A stretch of DNA of 64,000 nt from Chitinophaga pendula (lineage in GTDB: Bacteria; Bacteroidota; Bacteroidia; Chitinophagales; Chitinophagaceae), in assembly GCF_020386615.1 (NCBI RefSeq), contig NZ_CP077769.1:6435501-6499500 (forward strand), read 5' to 3'. The notes below the pieces were generated by a model. The model did not search any database and was not told the DNA's origin. It saw nothing but the letters and a program-made list of their open reading frames with translations. A program made the position numbers and the translations under genes. Of this stretch, positions 40,603 to 48,803 are shown piece by piece (positions within the stretch are counted from its first letter, which is position 1; each line of letters starts with the position of its first letter).

Positions 40603-41313
40603 ATGAAGGAAGCAACGAAAGCATCTATACTGCTGGTGGAGGATGAAGAGAACTTACAGGAAGCATTAAAGCTTAATCTGGAGCTGGAAGGCTACGAAGT
40701 AACAGCAGCAGATAACGGAACGGCTGCATTGAAAGCAGTCAAAAATGAATATTTCGACCTGATCATACTGGACATAATGCTGCCGGAAATGGATGGTATT
40801 GCCGTATGTGAGAATATCCGGATACAGAATAATGAAGTACCTATCCTTTTCCTGAGTGCCCGCAACAGCAGCGCGGATCGTGTATTGGGACTGAAGAAAG
40901 GAGGCGATGATTATATGACCAAACCGTTCAACCTGGAAGAACTGTTGCTCCGGGTAGAAAAACTGATCGTCAAGAATAAACGCATACAGGATAAGGACAG
41001 CGTTCCCAATGTATACCGGTTCGGCGATAATGTAATTGACTTTGCCGCCCAGGAATGTGTAGGAAAGGATGGTAAACATTATGAATTGAGCAAAAAGGAA
41101 ACGATGTTACTCAAGTTGTTGATAGAGAATAAGGGGGAAGTAGTGACCAGAGAGAAGATACTGCAGGTGGTATGGGGATACAATGTATATCCTACAACAC
41201 GTACCATCGACAATTTCATCCTTAATTTCCGTAAGTACTTCGAAGAAGATAGCCGCAACTCCCGTTACTTCCATTCAGTAAGAGGAGTTGGATATAAATT
41301 TACAGAAGCATAA
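40603..41313 (+). CDS. OmpR/PhoB family response regulator
   Basis: The 236-residue protein has a receiver with VEDEEN, phospho-acceptor Asp57 in LIILDIMLPEMDG, LSARN and YMTKPFNLEELL, and a winged-helix DNA-binding domain (LSKKETMLLKLLIENKGEVV, TRTIDNFILNFRKYFEEDSR, VRGVGYKF). It is the likely partner of the kinase just upstream and ends the yicC-gldH operon, with a terminator close behind. Confidence 0.95.
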   Translation: MKEATKASILLVEDEENLQEALKLNLELEGYEVTAADNGTAALKAVKNEYFDLIILDIMLPEMDGIAVCENIRIQNNEVPILFLSARNSSADRVLGLKKGGDDYMTKPFNLEELLLRVEKLIVKNKRIQDKDSVPNVYRFGDNVIDFAAQECVGKDGKHYELSKKETMLLKLLIENKGEVVTREKILQVVWGYNVYPTTRTIDNFILNFRKYFEEDSRNSRYFHSVRGVGYKFTEA

Positions 41314-41317
41314 ATCC

Positions 41318-41348
41318 GGACCGGTGATATGCCGGTCCTATGTTTTTT
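41318..41348 (+). terminator. Intrinsic terminator of the yicC-gldH-HK-RR operon
   Basis: GGACCGG (41318-41324) and CCGGTCC (41332-41338) form a 7-bp GC-rich stem followed by TATG and T7. Confidence 0.8.
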
Positions 41349-41369
41349 TACCTCTTTTCCCTTGCAATT

Positions 41370-41391
41370 ACGCAAAAGGCGGGCTTTGCGT
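41370..41391. promoter_or_regulatory. Dyad upstream of the LytS-like gene
   Basis: ACGCAAA (41370-41376) and TTTGCGT (41385-41391) are exact inverted copies with an 8-base spacer, flanked by AATT-rich sequence on both sides. It could be an operator; nothing proves it. Confidence 0.3.
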
Positions 41392-41539
41392 ATTTAATTA
41401 CCATTTACCCTTTGTTTGTCTCCAGTTGCCCGGTAAAACCAGCCTCATAATAACTCATCCTTTCCCGACCGGGGTATTTACACGATATTTAACAAGTGCA
41501 TCATCATACAGCAAAACCCTAATGTAAGCCTTATCTGTA

Positions 41540-42346
41540 TTGCGATTGTATATTAATATATTTGCAGTTGCAGGATGGCCGTACTGGTTGACTTTTTTAG
41601 GTAGTCTTATTCTTATCAGTTTGCTCTTTTTCCAAAGAGAGCGGATGATCCGCTATAAGGCAGCAAGAGAGATCACACTACGGCAAACCCTGGCGGATCT
41701 GGAGCGACACGCTTTCCAGGCCCAGTTAGACCCCCATTTCATTTTCAATAGCCTGAATGCCATTCACCATTATATCCTTACTACCAGTACCGAACTGGCA
41801 TCCCTATACCTAACCCGTTTTTCCCGTTTAATGCGGATGATGATAGGTAATTTCAACAAGGAATGGATCACCTTACAGGATGACCTGGAAGCATTGGAAT
41901 TGTACCTGCAATTGGAGCAGTTGCGGTTTGAACCCCAATTCCATTACGAAGTGCTGATAGAACCTGAAGTGTGTGCACAGTTTACCCTGGTACCTCCGCT
42001 TATTATCCAACCATATGTACAGGAAGCTATCTGGCGACATATTTTAAGACGACCGCAGAAACAAGGTGGATTGCTACGGATCATTATCGACAAAGAAGAA
42101 GAAGCCCTGGTAATACTGGTGGAAGATAATGGCGTAGCAGCAACAGGCGCTGCACCTGAAGGTGCATCCTATCATCCGGATAGTGTGCTGATCGCGGCAG
42201 AACGTCTGCAAATGATGAGCGGACGTTATCACCTGGAGGCAACGGTAAATGCGATTCCTACGTATGATGAAACAGAACGGCATTGCGGAAATAAGACCCG
42301 GATCTGCATGCAACATATGATCAGTCGCCAATCTATGGCGGTATAA
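41540..42346 (+). CDS. LytS-type histidine kinase-like protein with degenerate ATPase domain
   Basis: The protein (up to 268 residues) has one short membrane segment, then the His_kinase domain with AQLDPHFIFNSLNAIHHYIL. The HATPase part is unusual: the N box, normally LVENAIKHG, reads YVQEAIWRHI and so lacks the Asn, and after VEDNGVAA the glycine-rich G2 loop is not recognisable. Most LytS proteins have several membrane segments, missing here. There is no ATG; candidates are TTG at 41540 or TTG at 41588, and a TATATTTG at 41557-41564 fits a -7 element, which would favour the later start. It may be inactive, or act as a scaffold for the LytTR regulator. Confidence 0.7.
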   Translation: MRLYINIFAVAGWPYWLTFLGSLILISLLFFQRERMIRYKAAREITLRQTLADLERHAFQAQLDPHFIFNSLNAIHHYILTTSTELASLYLTRFSRLMRMMIGNFNKEWITLQDDLEALELYLQLEQLRFEPQFHYEVLIEPEVCAQFTLVPPLIIQPYVQEAIWRHILRRPQKQGGLLRIIIDKEEEALVILVEDNGVAATGAAPEGASYHPDSVLIAAERLQMMSGRYHLEATVNAIPTYDETERHCGNKTRICMQHMISRQSMAV

Positions 42347-42394
42347 TAGACCCAAAGACCCGTTACGAATCCTTGAACAACTAAAGTAAGTGTG

Positions 42395-43162
42395 ATGAGA
42401 GCTATCATTGTAGATGACGAAAAACATTGTGGAGAAGTCCTTGCATTATTAATAGCCCGTTATTGTCCTCAAGTGAACGTACAAGCCATCTGTTCCAATG
42501 GGATAGCCGCGCTGGAAGCGATCGGCAAATATCAGCCCGAATTACTTTTCCTGGACGTAGAAATGCCGGGGATGAGCGGAATGGAATTATTGGAATGTTG
42601 CCAGGCCCTTCCCCTCCCCTTTTCCGTGATATTTACAACTGCCTATGATCAATATGCATTACAGGCCATCCGGCACCGGGCATTGGACTACCTCCTGAAA
42701 CCAGTAGATAAAGATGAATTGATAGCGGCGGTTAACAAAGCGATCAACCAACCTCCTGTCGCCGGCAATAAAGTCCCGTCCCTCCTGCAGTTGTTGCAAA
42801 GCCAGGTTGAAGTCGGTGGACGTATCAGTTTACCAACTGCCAACGGATGGCGGATGTTGCAGACAGGGGATATTGTATACTGCATGTCTGCCGGCGCGAT
42901 GACGCATGTATATGTGCATGCCGAACAACAACCACTGATCATTTCCCGCAGCCTGAAAGATATAGAGGCGTCGTTGGGTAACAGAGGATTCTTACGGGTA
43001 CACAACAGTTATCTGATCAATGAAGCCCGCATGGAGAAATACATCAAGGGAGATGGCGGAGAGATTATTATGAGTAATGGAGAGCGTATCCCGTTGGCAC
43101 GCAACCGGAAGGCTGCCTTCTTAAAACATACCGCGGAATTTGGTTTCCGGCATACCGAGTAA
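42395..43162 (+). CDS. LytTR family response regulator
   Basis: The 255-residue protein has a receiver domain (IIVDDEKHCGE, phospho-acceptor Asp54 in LLFLDVEMPGMSG, TTAYDQYAL, DYLLKPVDKDELI) and a C-terminal LytTR DNA-binding domain (DIVYCMSAGAMTHVYVHAEQ, FLRVHNSYLINEARMEKYIK, IPLARNRKAAFLKH). It is 48 bases after the LytS-like gene and is its natural partner. The GTG at 42392 is one codon upstream; ATG 42395 is preferred. Confidence 0.93.
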   Translation: MRAIIVDDEKHCGEVLALLIARYCPQVNVQAICSNGIAALEAIGKYQPELLFLDVEMPGMSGMELLECCQALPLPFSVIFTTAYDQYALQAIRHRALDYLLKPVDKDELIAAVNKAINQPPVAGNKVPSLLQLLQSQVEVGGRISLPTANGWRMLQTGDIVYCMSAGAMTHVYVHAEQQPLIISRSLKDIEASLGNRGFLRVHNSYLINEARMEKYIKGDGGEIIMSNGERIPLARNRKAAFLKHTAEFGFRHTE

Positions 43163-43182
43163 TGATCTGCCGTAGCATATTT

Positions 43183-43953
43183 TTATAATCGTTTGATCGC
43201 TGCACAGGCGATCCAGCCAGTCTTACCATCCGCCAGCTCTATCTTACAAAAATCGCTGGTGCTGTCCAGTACTTCTACCTTCATACCACCTTTTATATCC
43301 TGTAGCTCCTTGCTATGCTGGTCAGGAGCTGTCTTCATCTTCACAGACTCGACAGTGATAATACCGGTATGATGACTGTGCGCGCCGGCATATGCTCCTA
43401 TGCTCATCAATAAATAAACGCCGAATAAAGTGCCAGCGACATAGGAGCTCCAGCGGATGCCTGTATGCTGACGGAAGCGATTAGCGAAGAGATACAATCC
43501 CAGCACCACCGCAAAGATCCAGAATAATACAAGCGCACCTGTGGCCCAGCCATTAGGACTATGCAGCTGTTGCCAATGTATCCACCAGCGTTGGAAGAAA
43601 AGTAACGGCAACGGAGCAATATATCCTTCTACCCGTTGATTAGCTAGGGCGAGGTTATGACGGGCTCCCGCATTATCAGGGTCCCGGAGCAATACCTTTT
43701 CGAAATTATAAACAGCTAGTCCGGTTTGATTGGCTTTATAGTAGGCATTACCTGCATTGAAATACAGTTCCTGGGAAGTATAACCTGCATCTATCAGTTG
43801 CTGATAGGCAGTGGCTGCTTCACTGAACTTTTTCTGCTGGTATAACTTATTGGCGTTGTCAAATGATGCCTGTGGAGATGTCTGTTGTGCCTGTACGCTG
43901 CTGGTTATTACCAGGAGCAGCAGGCTGAATATTGTTGCGATGAATCTGTTCAT
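43183..43953 (-). CDS. batE: BatE-like TPR and SH3 protein
   Basis: The 256-residue protein has a signal peptide, two to three tetratricopeptide repeats (NANKLYQQKKFSEAATAYQQ, YFNAGNAYYKANQTGLAVYN, FEKVLLRDPDNAGARHNLA), two membrane segments (ALVLFWIFAVVLGLYLFAN and YVAGTLFGVYLLMSIGAY) and a C-terminal bacterial SH3 domain (VKMKTAPDQHSKELQDIKGG, GWIACAAIKRL). This is the BatE layout from the Bacteroides aerotolerance operon. It starts 22 bases after batD ends, so the two are one unit. Confidence 0.85.
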   Translation of the reverse strand: MNRFIATIFSLLLLVITSSVQAQQTSPQASFDNANKLYQQKKFSEAATAYQQLIDAGYTSQELYFNAGNAYYKANQTGLAVYNFEKVLLRDPDNAGARHNLALANQRVEGYIAPLPLLFFQRWWIHWQQLHSPNGWATGALVLFWIFAVVLGLYLFANRFRQHTGIRWSSYVAGTLFGVYLLMSIGAYAGAHSHHTGIITVESVKMKTAPDQHSKELQDIKGGMKVEVLDSTSDFCKIELADGKTGWIACAAIKRL

Positions 43954-43975
43954 ACGTTGTGACTTGCTATGACGG

Positions 43976-45934
43976 TTATACATTGGCAGTAGCAGCCAAT
44001 TGTTTTTCCAGGCCGCTGATCACCTCCACGGCTTGTTGATAAGTACCTTGCATTTTAGTGTTCTGCATAGGCGCATATAACGCCAGTTCACAATTGTCGA
44101 GTAATTCGAATAATTGTGCGGTATGTTGCCCGTTTATATGTCGTTGTGCCAGATGTTCCTGGATGATCTGTTTGCTCAGGTCTGCAAAAGGAATATGCAG
44201 TTTGTGGCTGAGATATCCCCAGACAGCGCGCGAAGTCTCTTCATAGAAGGCTTTTTCCTTACCTTCTTTGAGATACCGGGCTGCTAGTTCCAGCCGTTTT
44301 AATGCCACCTTATTGGCATAACGGTATTTCAGCTGGGTCGCATTATTCAGCGCGAATTCCTGACGACGCCTGTTGAAGAACAATCCAAGCAGCACCAGTA
44401 CCGGCAGCAGCAATAATATCCAGTACCAGGGCCTTTCGATGAGGAAAGCAGTAGACTTATGCCATTGCTGTAAGCCGGTGCGTATCGGCGCTAGCTCATT
44501 TTTATCGAGGCTGAAGTCTTCCCGTTCCTTCTTCACCTGTTTGCCGGCACTTACTTTTATATTGAATGGAGCAGAACGTAAGGTCTTATAACTGCCGGAA
44601 GTAGGATCAAAATAGGAGAATTCCACCGGAGGGATCGTTTTGTCGCCTGCTTCGGTAGGCATTAATACGAATTCGAACTGGCGGGAGCCGGAAAGTGGAT
44701 TGCTGTTCTTCTCTATATTGTCTGATACTTTAGGATCGTACTTTTCAAAACCGGCTGGCACTTCTATTTTAGGAGGATTCAGCAGGTTGACATTACCGGT
44801 ACCGCTGATATTCACTTTAAGTGTAAGTGCATCATCAGTGGTCAGACTGTTCTTATCGACAGTGGCAGTCATAGAGAAATTCCCTACAGCGCCGTTAAAA
44901 CTGGCCGGCCGGTTGTCTATGGGCAACGGTTTAACCGTAACCTTCACGACCGGACTTTGTGTTTTATAAGGGACTACTTCATAAGCGACTTCCGGACGGT
45001 TGAAAAAGTCATCGAAGAACGGATCGCTGAACGGGTCCTTCCCATTGTCACCGAAGAATTCATCGAAGATATCCCGCGGACGTTTGCGGTTGGCATTACT
45101 ACCCTTTACCATTTTAACCAGTCGTACCTGGTTGTCTACCTCTACAGGATCGAGCTCCAGGGTACCTGACTGAAGTGGGAAAAGTAAGGTCTTCCGGATG
45201 GTAAATACTTTATAGAGTTGGCCATTCAGGCGTTCTTCGGTGGCCTGTGGGGGATTGGGTAGTTCGATATCTTTGGCTGAAAACCCTTTGAACGCCGGCA
45301 CTTTAGTAACGGCAGAATTCGTTTGTAAGCGGGTATATAGTTTGTAGGTAGCCGTTAACTGCTCACCTTCATACAGCGTAGTCTTATCTACATCGATCTT
45401 AACGAAGATGTTCCTGCGCAGTTTTTGATTCACATCTTCTCCGTTGCGCAGTACATCTTCCGGCATATTATCCGGTTCGGTGTTGCGACCGCTGTGAGGA
45501 ACTGGCATGGGGGCTGGTCCTGTATTCCCTCCTTGTCCCCTGCTTACTTCAATGGTGACAGGATTGGAACGGATCATATTACCGTTCACCCTGGCGACAG
45601 CACCGGGCAGGGTATAGTTGCCCGAACGTTTGGCCTGGATCACATATATAAGGGCAATATACTCGGAGCGCCTGCCATTGACGATAGAAGTACCTTCCAT
45701 CTGAGAGGGACCCTGAAGGATATCAAAATCTTTAAAGGATGGAGGCTGGAAGCTGGAGACATTAGAGGCATTTTCCAGCATGAATTGGATCTGGAAGGGT
45801 TCATCTACCGCCACGTGTGTACTGCTTACATTAGTAACGAAGCGGAGCTCCTGGGCATATGTATGGATGACCGTGCCCAGGCAAAACAAAAGGGATAGTA
45901 GCAATTTCCCTGTACTGACAAATTTGACCTTCAT
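43976..45934 (-). CDS. batD: BatD family membrane protein
   Basis: The 652-residue protein has a signal peptide, an extracytoplasmic BatD domain (FVTNVSSTHVAVDEPFQIQF, FDILQGPSQMEGTS, YTLPGAVARVNGN) with several Ig-like modules, and a membrane segment near residues 500-520 (YWILLLLPVLVLLGLFF) before a cytoplasmic tail. A Pro/Asn-rich stretch and the acidic DEFFGDNGKDPFSDPFFDD lie in the middle. Bat proteins were linked to oxygen tolerance in Bacteroides, with unclear mechanism. The usual upstream genes (moxR, DUF58, batA, batB, batC) are missing from this locus, where an SDR gene lies instead. Confidence 0.9.
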   Translation of the reverse strand: MKVKFVSTGKLLLSLLFCLGTVIHTYAQELRFVTNVSSTHVAVDEPFQIQFMLENASNVSSFQPPSFKDFDILQGPSQMEGTSIVNGRRSEYIALIYVIQAKRSGNYTLPGAVARVNGNMIRSNPVTIEVSRGQGGNTGPAPMPVPHSGRNTEPDNMPEDVLRNGEDVNQKLRRNIFVKIDVDKTTLYEGEQLTATYKLYTRLQTNSAVTKVPAFKGFSAKDIELPNPPQATEERLNGQLYKVFTIRKTLLFPLQSGTLELDPVEVDNQVRLVKMVKGSNANRKRPRDIFDEFFGDNGKDPFSDPFFDDFFNRPEVAYEVVPYKTQSPVVKVTVKPLPIDNRPASFNGAVGNFSMTATVDKNSLTTDDALTLKVNISGTGNVNLLNPPKIEVPAGFEKYDPKVSDNIEKNSNPLSGSRQFEFVLMPTEAGDKTIPPVEFSYFDPTSGSYKTLRSAPFNIKVSAGKQVKKEREDFSLDKNELAPIRTGLQQWHKSTAFLIERPWYWILLLLPVLVLLGLFFNRRRQEFALNNATQLKYRYANKVALKRLELAARYLKEGKEKAFYEETSRAVWGYLSHKLHIPFADLSKQIIQEHLAQRHINGQHTAQLFELLDNCELALYAPMQNTKMQGTYQQAVEVISGLEKQLAATANV

Positions 45935-45946
45935 ATCGCGTAGTAA

Positions 45947-45954
45947 CAAATTTA
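45947..45954 (-). promoter_or_regulatory. TAnnTTTG -7 element for batD
   Basis: On the minus strand TAAATTTG (45954 to 45947) fits the -7 consensus, only 12 bases before the batD ATG. A promoter here means batD-batE is transcribed independently of any upstream bat genes. Confidence 0.5.
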
Positions 45955-46092
45955 ACCAAAGCGGGCGCGGTGGCGGCCGAAATCCCGTTAAAAGTTAGTT
46001 AAAGAAGTTCGTGCCCGAAGCGGATGGCAGCTGGCGGTAGTGTAAATGTTGTGCCCATAAGCAAGGGACGTGGGTATTGTCGGGAGAAATAA

Positions 46093-46797
46093 TCAATTGA
46101 TATCTCCCAGTATCGGCCGCATGATAATTTCCTCGACTACAGTCTGCGCAGCCAGTGTATAGGTACTCCACAGGATATTGGCCACATCTGCAGCTTCCAT
46201 CATACGATCAGGAGGGCCTTCAAAACCATCCCAGGAGGCAGTAAGCGTAGGGCCAGGACTTAACGCCGTCACCTTTACCCCGTGGGGTTTCAGTTCTTCC
46301 CGCAGGTTCTGAGAAAATCCTAGCAATGCAAATTTGGTAACACTGTAGGCGCCGCCGTTAGGATAGGCTTTGTAGCTGGCAGTAGAGCATAAGTTAAAGA
46401 TATGCCCCTTTTTCCGGGTGATCATAGCCGGAAGCAGTCGCCTGGTAAGGTGATACGCCCCGAAAAGGTTGACAGACATCATGTTTTCCAACAATCCGTC
46501 TTCCTCCTGGTGCAACGCCCCCGGTACGAAAATGCCGGCATTGTTAACCAGTATGTCTACTGCGTCAAATGTACCGTTGATCTTATCCGCGAAAGACAAT
46601 ACTGCTTTTTTGTCGCCCATATCTACCTGATCGGCTATAAGGGTTATGGCCGGATTGATCTGCCGTATGGTGTCGCGCGTAGTATCCAGTGCTGCCGCAT
46701 TGCGTGCGCATATGGCAATATTGAAGCCCTCTGCTGCCAATTTCTCAGCGATAGCCTTTCCGATGCCTTTACTGGCTCCTGTTATTACTGCATTCAT
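46093..46797 (-). CDS. Short-chain dehydrogenase/reductase (classical SDR)
   Basis: The 234-residue protein has VITGASKGIGKAIAEKLAAE (cofactor TGxxxGxG), DILVNNAGIFVPGAL with NNAG, the catalytic Ser in FNLCSTASYKAYPNGGAYSV and YSVTK as YxxxK. It resembles 3-oxoacyl-ACP reductase FabG and related oxidoreductases; the substrate is unknown. The start at 46797 is chosen since the upstream frame (to 46962) would overlap the divergent phosphatase gene and is not SDR-like. Confidence 0.87.
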   Translation of the reverse strand: MNAVITGASKGIGKAIAEKLAAEGFNIAICARNAAALDTTRDTIRQINPAITLIADQVDMGDKKAVLSFADKINGTFDAVDILVNNAGIFVPGALHQEEDGLLENMMSVNLFGAYHLTRRLLPAMITRKKGHIFNLCSTASYKAYPNGGAYSVTKFALLGFSQNLREELKPHGVKVTALSPGPTLTASWDGFEGPPDRMMEAADVANILWSTYTLAAQTVVEEIIMRPILGDIN

Positions 46798-46878
46798 AGC
46801 TGGTCTGTTATAGAGCCGGAAAATAAGGAGAAAACACGAAACGGGAAAGATCAGCCGGATAATCGGGGGTGGCTTTCG

Positions 46879-46886
46879 TATCTTTG
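46879..46886 (+). promoter_or_regulatory. TAnnTTTG -7 element for the YjjG-like gene
   Basis: TATCTTTG fits the -7 consensus and ends 17 bases before the ATG at 46904. Confidence 0.55.
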
Positions 46887-46903
46887 CCCCTTCAAATAAG
46901 ATC

Positions 46904-47599
46904 ATGGCATATAAACATATATTTTTCGACCTGGACCACACGCTGTGGGATTTTGAGACCAACTCTCAGCTGACCCTGCGGGAACTGTATGTGGCGCACA
47001 ACCTGGTGCAACGGGGCGTACCTAGTTTTGAAGCTTTCCTGGAAGTGTTTACCGGCTATAATGATAAACTCTGGGACCGTTTCAGGAAAGGACTCATTAA
47101 TCGTAATGACCTGCGTACCAAACGCTTCCGTATGACATTACTTGATTTTAAGATCGGAGACGAAGCCCTCAGCAATAAACTGAGCGAAGCATATCTGGAG
47201 ATCTTACCAACTAAAACAGCACTGTTCCCTTACGCGATAGAAGTATTGGACTACTTGGTGAGTAAAAACTACCCGATGCACCTCATCACCAACGGATTTG
47301 AGAATACACAGTTGCTGAAAATGAGAAACTCCGGGATCGACAGTTATTTTACCCACGTGATCACCTCTGAAGTAGCGGGTAGCCTGAAACCACACCGGGA
47401 GATCTTTGACTATGCCATTAACAAGGCAGCCACCAATGTGAGTGAAAGCATCATGATCGGTGATGCGTTGGAGATAGATATCCTGGGTGCAAGGGAAGCG
47501 GGCATGGACCAGGTATATTTTAACCCGTTGGTACCAGCAATGGGAGTACAACCGACTTATACGATCAACTGTCTGAGTGAGTTGAAACGTATCCTGTAA
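46904..47599 (+). CDS. HAD hydrolase, YjjG-type pyrimidine 5'-nucleotidase
   Basis: The 231-residue protein has HAD motif I in IFFDLDHTLWDFETNSQLTL, motif II in HLITNGFENTQL, the Lys in GSLKPHREIFDYA and motif IV in MIGDALEIDILGAREAGMDQ. The cap lies between motifs I and II. YjjG removes phosphate from non-canonical pyrimidine nucleotides as a house-cleaning enzyme; the match is to this family in general. A strong bidirectional terminator and a short 11-bp repeat array lie downstream. Confidence 0.88.
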   Translation: MAYKHIFFDLDHTLWDFETNSQLTLRELYVAHNLVQRGVPSFEAFLEVFTGYNDKLWDRFRKGLINRNDLRTKRFRMTLLDFKIGDEALSNKLSEAYLEILPTKTALFPYAIEVLDYLVSKNYPMHLITNGFENTQLLKMRNSGIDSYFTHVITSEVAGSLKPHREIFDYAINKAATNVSESIMIGDALEIDILGAREAGMDQVYFNPLVPAMGVQPTYTINCLSELKRIL

Positions 47600-47607
47600 G
47601 CCTTGGG

Positions 47608-47651
47608 TATAGGAATGATATAGGATAGATACAGGAATATTAAGGGAAAGG
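47608..47651. repeat. Short 11-bp tandem repeat related to the 21.2-kb array
   Basis: Four units in exact 11-bp phase: TATAGGAATGA (47608), TATAGGATAGA (47619), TACAGGAATAT (47630) and TAAGGGAAAGG (47641). They match the last units of the array at 21344-21386. The array lies just after the YjjG-like gene and before its terminator. Confidence 0.7.
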
Positions 47652-47708
47652 TGGACCTGAGCATAATGTATTGCTCGCCAATTAGTTGTAACGATACCAA
47701 TCATACGT

Positions 47709-47753
47709 ATAAAAGAAGGGCGATCACTATTGCAGTGATCGCCCTTCTTTTAT
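47709..47753. terminator. Bidirectional terminator with a 20-bp perfect stem
   Basis: Arms 47709-47728 and 47734-47753 are exact complements around ATTGC; the stem base is A/T-rich on both sides, so it can end the YjjG-like gene and the convergent small secreted protein gene. Confidence 0.9.
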
Positions 47754-47769
47754 GTATTAAAAATTGTAA

Positions 47770-47982
47770 CTACCTTGATTTTACCGGTTTGCTGGCTTTA
47801 AGCGCGGCTATTCTACTGGGTTGCTGGCAGCAGGATTTCCCTTTGGCTACCTGCTCTTTTTTACAGCAGTTTTTCCCGTTCTTTTTGTTGCAATCAGCCT
47901 TTTTGCCTTTGTCCTGTGCGAAGGAAAAAGTAGATCCGGTAAGGAGCAGGGCAATAGCTGTAGTCAGCATCGATTTTTTCAT
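47770..47982 (-). CDS. Small secreted Cys/Lys-rich protein
   Basis: The 70-residue product has a clear signal peptide (MKKSMLTTAIALLLTGSTFS ending FAQ), and a mature part of about 47 residues rich in Lys with five cysteines: ADCNKKNGKNCCKKEQ and GKSCCQQPS. The CC pairs could bind a metal or form disulfides. No family is recognised. Between it and psd are 20 bases; both are on the minus strand, so cotranscription with the phospholipid operon is possible. Confidence 0.65.
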   Translation of the reverse strand: MKKSMLTTAIALLLTGSTFSFAQDKGKKADCNKKNGKNCCKKEQVAKGKSCCQQPSRIAALKASKPVKSR

Positions 47983-48002
47983 CCGGTAGGTATTTAATGT
48001 GA

Positions 48003-48653
48003 TTAAAGTTTTGCGATAACGGTCATGCCACCTTTTACTACCTGCTCCAGTTCTACTGAGACAGGAGTACCTATAGGCAGGTAGATATCCACCCGGGAAC
48101 CGAACTTGATAAAACCTAACTCTTCGTTCTGTCTTACCTGCATACCAGGTTTAAGGTAGTTGACGATCCTGCGGGCGAGCGCACCGGCGATCTGGCGGAC
48201 CAGGATATCGGCTTTGCCGTTGCCAATAACAACAGAATGGCGTTCATTCTCTGTAGAAGACTTCGGATGCCAGGCTACCAGGTATTTGCCGGCATGATAC
48301 TGGGAGAGCTTTACCTCACCGCTGATCGGGTTCCTGTTCACATGCACGTTGGCAGGGCTCATGAAGATAGACACCTGTAGCCGTTTGTCCTTAAAATATT
48401 CCGGCTCGAAAGTTTCTTCTATCACCACCACTTTACCATCGCATGGACTGATGACCAGCGTGTCGTCCTGCTTCATATCCCGCGTGGGTATACGGAAGAA
48501 AGAGACAATGAACAGAAAGAGGATCACAGAAAAGATCAGGATACCCCAGCTCAGCGCCGGAGATGCTGTAAAATAAAACACCGCCACATTAAGAATGGCC
48601 AGCGCCAGGAAGGTAAGTGTTATGGTTCCCGATCCTTCACGATGGATTTTCAT
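48003..48653 (-). CDS. psd: Phosphatidylserine decarboxylase family protein
   Basis: The 216-residue protein has a hydrophobic N-terminus with two segments (TLTFLALAILNVAVFYFT, LSWGILIFSVILFLFIVSFF), then VISPCDGKVVVIEE, FMSPANVHVNRNPISGEVKL and the self-cleavage site region GFIKFGSRVDIYLPIGT, where the Ser after Gly becomes the pyruvoyl group. It is the short form found in Bacteroidota, making phosphatidylethanolamine. It lies after cdsA (150-base gap) on the same strand. Confidence 0.92.
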   Translation of the reverse strand: MKIHREGSGTITLTFLALAILNVAVFYFTASPALSWGILIFSVILFLFIVSFFRIPTRDMKQDDTLVISPCDGKVVVIEETFEPEYFKDKRLQVSIFMSPANVHVNRNPISGEVKLSQYHAGKYLVAWHPKSSTENERHSVVIGNGKADILVRQIAGALARRIVNYLKPGMQVRQNEELGFIKFGSRVDIYLPIGTPVSVELEQVVKGGMTVIAKL

Positions 48654-48803
48654 GTTGTCTTGATTGTTAGTTTAGTTTGATGGAAAGTCAGGTTGTTGAT
48701 GAACAATCCGATGCGAAGTTAGCAAGAATGAATGTTTTAACGGAACGCCATTAACAAAAAGGCGATCATTAATATTTATGACATTGATTTTTAGTTTGTT
48801 ATG

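Noticed and set aside
46798..46962. N-terminal extension of the SDR gene
   Set aside because: It has no SDR similarity and would overlap the promoter and start of the divergent phosphatase gene.
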